Assembly: GCA_947599875.1 (NCBI GenBank)
Contig: CANQFV010000005.1
Span: 29,469-93,468, forward strand
Length of the DNA stretch: 64,000 nucleotides
Direction of reading: 5' to 3'
Source of the DNA: an uncultured Oscillospiraceae bacterium
GTDB lineage: Bacteria; Bacillota; Clostridia; Oscillospirales; Oscillospiraceae
A model generated the notes under the pieces. The model did not search any database and was not told the origin of the DNA. It saw nothing but the letters and a program-made list of their open reading frames with translations. How positions within the stretch are numbered: position 1 is the stretch's first letter; each line of letters begins with the position of its first letter. The position numbers were made by a program, and so were the translations under genes. Below, in pieces: positions 60,968 to 64,000 of this stretch.

Positions 60968-63523
60968 ATGAAAAAGAGAGCTTCCTGGGAGAGAAGCACG
61001 GCCGCCACCGTGGTGCTGATCGCCGTGATGGCCGTACTCCTGGTAATAACATACGTTTTGATCAGTCTGAATATCAAGGGGCGATCCCTGGGCCGCATGG
61101 AGGAGGGGGTCAATACCGTGATCTCCGAGATCCGGGCCAAGCTTGCGCGGGACAGCCGGATCCTTAATGCCACGGCGGATATCATCTCCTCGGCGGACAA
61201 CTTTGACGAGGAGGAGACGCTGGAGATCGTGCGGAAGGTGGGGCCGCTGCTGGAGACCATGCGGATCCGGGTGCTGCTGCCCAATAACTTTGTCCTCACC
61301 GGCGACGGCGGGGTCACGGACGCCACAAGCGTGGACGACCTGAATTTCGCCGAGGAGGCGGCCCTGGGGGAGCATATCTCCAACCGGGTGTACAGCGTGA
61401 ACAACGGAACGCCGGTTCTCCGGCACTTTGTGCCCATCGTGCAGGACGGGGAGACGGCGGCCATGCTCTACGGCGTCACGATCCTGAAGGATCTGCCCTC
61501 CGCCATCAACATCGACAACATCTACAACGCCTCCGCCAACGTCTATATGATCGACACCAGAAACGGGGACTTCCTCATGGACACCATGCACCAGGAGCTG
61601 GGGAATGTCTCCGACTTCAACGACGGGCGGGAGACGAAGGACGGCAAGAGCTGGGATGAGTACACCCGGGATCTGTTGAACCTGGGCACCGGGTATGTGG
61701 TGTTCCGCTCCCCCCTGACCGACGGGTGGGAGTACATGTACTACGCCCCCGCCGGGATCAACGAGTGGGCCATCGCCGTCTCCGTGCCGGAGCGGGAGGC
61801 CTTCGCCAGCGTGTACTCCGTAAGGCGGATCTGCATCCTGCTGGGGTTTGTTCTGGCTGTCGCCTTCGCGCTCTATTACGCCCTTGTGCGCCACCAGGCC
61901 AAGCACAACACCGAATCCGCCGTGGAACGGGCGGTATTGGAGGAGAAGCTGAAAAAGGCGGAGGCCGCGGAGCGGGCAAAGACCACCTTCCTCAGCAACA
62001 TGTCCCACGATATCCGAACGCCCATGAACGCCATCATCGGCTTCACCACCCTGGCGGAGACGAATATAGACAATCCGGAGCGGGTGCAGGAGTATCTGCG
62101 CAAGATCATGAGTTCCTCCAACCACCTGCTCAGTCTGATCAACGACGTGCTGGACATGAGCCGCATCGAGTCCGGCAAGCTGAATATCGAGGAGAAGGAG
62201 TGCAGTATCTCCGATATCTTCCGGGATATGCGGAATATCATCCAGTCCCAGATGCACGCCAAGCAGCTGAATTTCTTCATGGACACAATGGACGTGGTGG
62301 ACGAGGACATCTACTGCGACAAGCTCCATGTGAACCAGGTGCTGCTGAATCTCCTGTCCAACGCCATCAAATTCACCCCCGCCGGGGGGTCTGTGTCCCT
62401 GACCATCCAGCAAAAGCCGGAGGCGCCCAAGGGCTACGGCTCCTATGAGATCCGGGTCAAGGACACGGGCATCGGTATGAGCCAGGAGTTTGCGTCGCAT
62501 ATCTTTGAGCCTTTCGAGCGGGAGCGCAACTCCACCGTATCCGGGATCCAGGGGACGGGCCTGGGTATGGCCATCACCAAGTCCATCGTGGACGCGATGG
62601 GCGGAACGATCGACCTGACCACCCAGCAGGGGAAGGGGACGGAGTTTGTGATCCGCCTGTCCTTCCGGCTCCAGGGGGAATCCAAAAAGGTGGAGTCCAT
62701 CCGGGAGTTGATGGGCCTGCGGGCGCTGGTGGTGGACGACAGCTTCTCCACCTGCGACAGCGTCACCAAGATGCTGACGCAGATCGGGATGCGGGCGGAG
62801 TGGACGCTCCACGGCAAGGAGGCGGTGCTGCGGGCACGCCAGGCGGTGGAGATGGGCGACCGGTTCCACGCGTACATCATCGACTGGCTCCTGCCGGATC
62901 TGTCCGGCCTTGAGGTGGTGCGCCAGGTGCGCAAATTGGCGGGGGACGACATCCCCATCATCGTTGTCACGGCCTACGACTGGACCCCCTTTGAGGAGGA
63001 GGCCAAAAAGGCCGGTGTCACGGCGTTCTGCAACAAGCCCATCTTCCTGTCCGAGCTGCGGGATACCCTGTTCAACGCCCTGCGCAGGACCGAGCCTGCC
63101 CAGCACCTGGGACAGCCCGAGTGGGACGTGAGAGAGGCTCTGCGGGGCAGCAGGATCCTGCTGGTGGAGGACAATGAGCTGAACCGGGAGATCGCCCAGG
63201 AGCTTTTGGAGGAGTCGGGCTTCCAGGTAGAGACGGCGGGTGACGGCACAAAGGCCGTTGAGATGATGGAAAACGCCCAGCCGGGACACTACGCCCTGAT
63301 CCTTATGGATGTGCAGATGCCCGTGATGAACGGCTACGAGGCCACCCGGGCCATCCGTGCCCTCCCGGATCCCGTGAAGGCGTCCATCCCCATCGTGGCC
63401 ATGACGGCCAACGCCTTTGAGGAGGACCGCCGGGCCGCCCTGGATGCCGGAATGAACGACCATGTGCCCAAGCCCATCAACATGTCGCGGCTGGTGCAGG
63501 TGATAGAGGGACAGCTGACATGA
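60968..63523 (+). CDS. Hybrid histidine kinase with two receiver domains
   Basis: 851 residues. Two membrane helices (about 12-33 and 281-303) enclose an extracellular Cache-like sensor. HisKA His347 in NMSHDIRTPMNAIIGF, ATPase domain with LLNLLSNAIKFTP and GTGLGMAITK, receiver 1 with Asp639 (IIDWLLPDLSG), receiver 2 with Asp781 (LMDVQMPVMNG). Likely signals through the Hpt protein to the REC/HD-GYP/GGDEF regulator. Element copy G follows the stop codon. Confidence 0.94.
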   Translation: MKKRASWERSTAATVVLIAVMAVLLVITYVLISLNIKGRSLGRMEEGVNTVISEIRAKLARDSRILNATADIISSADNFDEEETLEIVRKVGPLLETMRIRVLLPNNFVLTGDGGVTDATSVDDLNFAEEAALGEHISNRVYSVNNGTPVLRHFVPIVQDGETAAMLYGVTILKDLPSAINIDNIYNASANVYMIDTRNGDFLMDTMHQELGNVSDFNDGRETKDGKSWDEYTRDLLNLGTGYVVFRSPLTDGWEYMYYAPAGINEWAIAVSVPEREAFASVYSVRRICILLGFVLAVAFALYYALVRHQAKHNTESAVERAVLEEKLKKAEAAERAKTTFLSNMSHDIRTPMNAIIGFTTLAETNIDNPERVQEYLRKIMSSSNHLLSLINDVLDMSRIESGKLNIEEKECSISDIFRDMRNIIQSQMHAKQLNFFMDTMDVVDEDIYCDKLHVNQVLLNLLSNAIKFTPAGGSVSLTIQQKPEAPKGYGSYEIRVKDTGIGMSQEFASHIFEPFERERNSTVSGIQGTGLGMAITKSIVDAMGGTIDLTTQQGKGTEFVIRLSFRLQGESKKVESIRELMGLRALVVDDSFSTCDSVTKMLTQIGMRAEWTLHGKEAVLRARQAVEMGDRFHAYIIDWLLPDLSGLEVVRQVRKLAGDDIPIIVVTAYDWTPFEEEAKKAGVTAFCNKPIFLSELRDTLFNALRRTEPAQHLGQPEWDVREALRGSRILLVEDNELNREIAQELLEESGFQVETAGDGTKAVEMMENAQPGHYALILMDVQMPVMNGYEATRAIRALPDPVKASIPIVAMTANAFEEDRRAALDAGMNDHVPKPINMSRLVQVIEGQLT

Positions 63524-63524
63524 G

Positions 63525-63725
63525 CTGGCGAAAAAGGATTAAGGGTTCTCTGACGAGAACCCTTAATCCTTTTTCTGCCAAGGGGGTGCGTGCGGAAAGG
63601 GCCTCTGGAATTCTGCGGAATTCCAGAGGCCCTTTCCTGCTGCCGCGCTGCAGCGCACGCCCAAGGGCGCACGTTTGCGCGGCAAGAGGGATTTTTTGCG
63701 AGGCAAAGCCCCGCAAAAAATATTG
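63525..63725 (+). repeat. Four-hairpin interspersed element, copy G
   Basis: Hairpin 1 CTGGCGAAAAAGGATTAAGG with complement ending TTTTTCTGCCAAGG (63525-63583), hairpin 2 GGAAAGGGCCTCTGGAATTC with complement (63595-63636), hairpin 3 GCCGCGC...GCGCGGC (63641-63683), hairpin 4 TTTTTTGCG/CGCAAAAAA (63692-63720). The cleanest copy of the B/E/G subtype. Confidence 0.85.
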
Positions 63726-63796
63726 GAAATGGGGGACAAGGGACGGAGGATTGTTTCGTTGTACGGGAGCTGGCGTCCCAAAGGGACGAAGGTGGA

Positions 63797-64000
63797 GTGC
63801 TACCATTGCCTCACGGGGACGGTTCCTTAGTCACACCAGTGTGCGCACTGGTGGTACAAAGAAACCGTCCCCGCTGTCCCACCTCCTCAAAAGGTGGGAA
63901 GTTCCCCCGTCAAAGGCGGGACTTGAGGGACGGTTTTTTTGTCACACCGCAGGTGGGACTAAAGAACCGTCCCTCTGTAACGCCGGGTCAAGGCCTCCGG
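63797..64000. repeat. Bipartite palindromic unit 4, running to the window edge
   Basis: Half a (63815-63872) is identical in plan and almost in sequence to 6907-6964; half b (63925-63975) keeps the GAGGGACGGTT/AACCGTCCCTC arms but has a shortened inner stem. The right flank CTGTAACGCCGGGTCAAGG equals that at 7813. No gene in 63524-64000. Confidence 0.75.

Overview
The window reads as chromosomal DNA from a GC-rich, spore-former-type Firmicute, most likely a Clostridia member of the Oscillospirales (Oscillibacter/Flavonifractor-like). The evidence is an Rnf complex in the order C-D-G-E-A-B, an ANTAR-type nitrogen antiterminator beside glnA, monoderm-style type IV pilus genes without a secretin, an ECF sigma factor paired with a membrane anti-sigma-like protein, and strong Shine-Dalgarno sites and sigma-A promoters. 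Taxonomy is inferred from gene content only.

Layout. 1-3.3 kb: nth (cut by the window edge) diverges from a DEDDh exonuclease; then rarA, a DUF951 protein and a small membrane protein. 3.4-6.5 kb: ECF sigma factor and its large membrane-anchored partner. 6.5-8.1 kb: a gene-free stretch made of palindromic repeats. 8.1-10.4 kb (minus strand): rpmG-secE-nusG-rplK-rplA, without rplJL behind it. 10.5-10.9 kb: ruvX. 11-16 kb: rnfCDGEAB. 16.3-17.2 kb: dapF. 17.2-22 kb: an accessory cassette of an XRE regulator and small secreted or membrane-anchored proteins, including a near-identical gene pair and a papain-like protein. 22.2-32.4 kb: nitrogen assimilation (glnA, ANTAR regulator, gltB, gltD and an Amt-PII fusion) with two attenuator-like hairpins sharing a motif. 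32.6-36 kb: an XRE regulator, then csoR and a copA gene whose last 66 codons form an in-frame CopZ-like domain with its own ribosome binding site.

36.7-58.4 kb is a type IV pilus locus: pilB (MshEN N-terminus), pilT, pilC, two major-type pilins, pilD, pilM, pilN, pilO, then a 3,749-residue protein that starts with a normal class III prepilin signal and continues as four related beta-helix-like modules with GLUG-type repeats, then three minor pilin-like genes. 58.5-63.5 kb: a REC/HD-GYP/PAS/GGDEF protein, an Hpt protein and a hybrid histidine kinase. The likely logic is a phosphorelay feeding cyclic-di-GMP turnover, which could act on the PilB N-terminus and so on display of a giant pilus-borne adhesin.

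Throughout the window a previously unrecognised (to me) interspersed element of about 170-250 bp, built from four successive hairpins, sits directly behind stop codons in the sense orientation: seven full copies and one truncated copy. Stem sequences vary between copies while pairing is kept, which points to selected structure. A second, bipartite palindromic repeat family fills the gene-free stretch at 6.9-7.8 kb and recurs at the right edge. No tRNA, rRNA, CRISPR array or transposase gene was seen.
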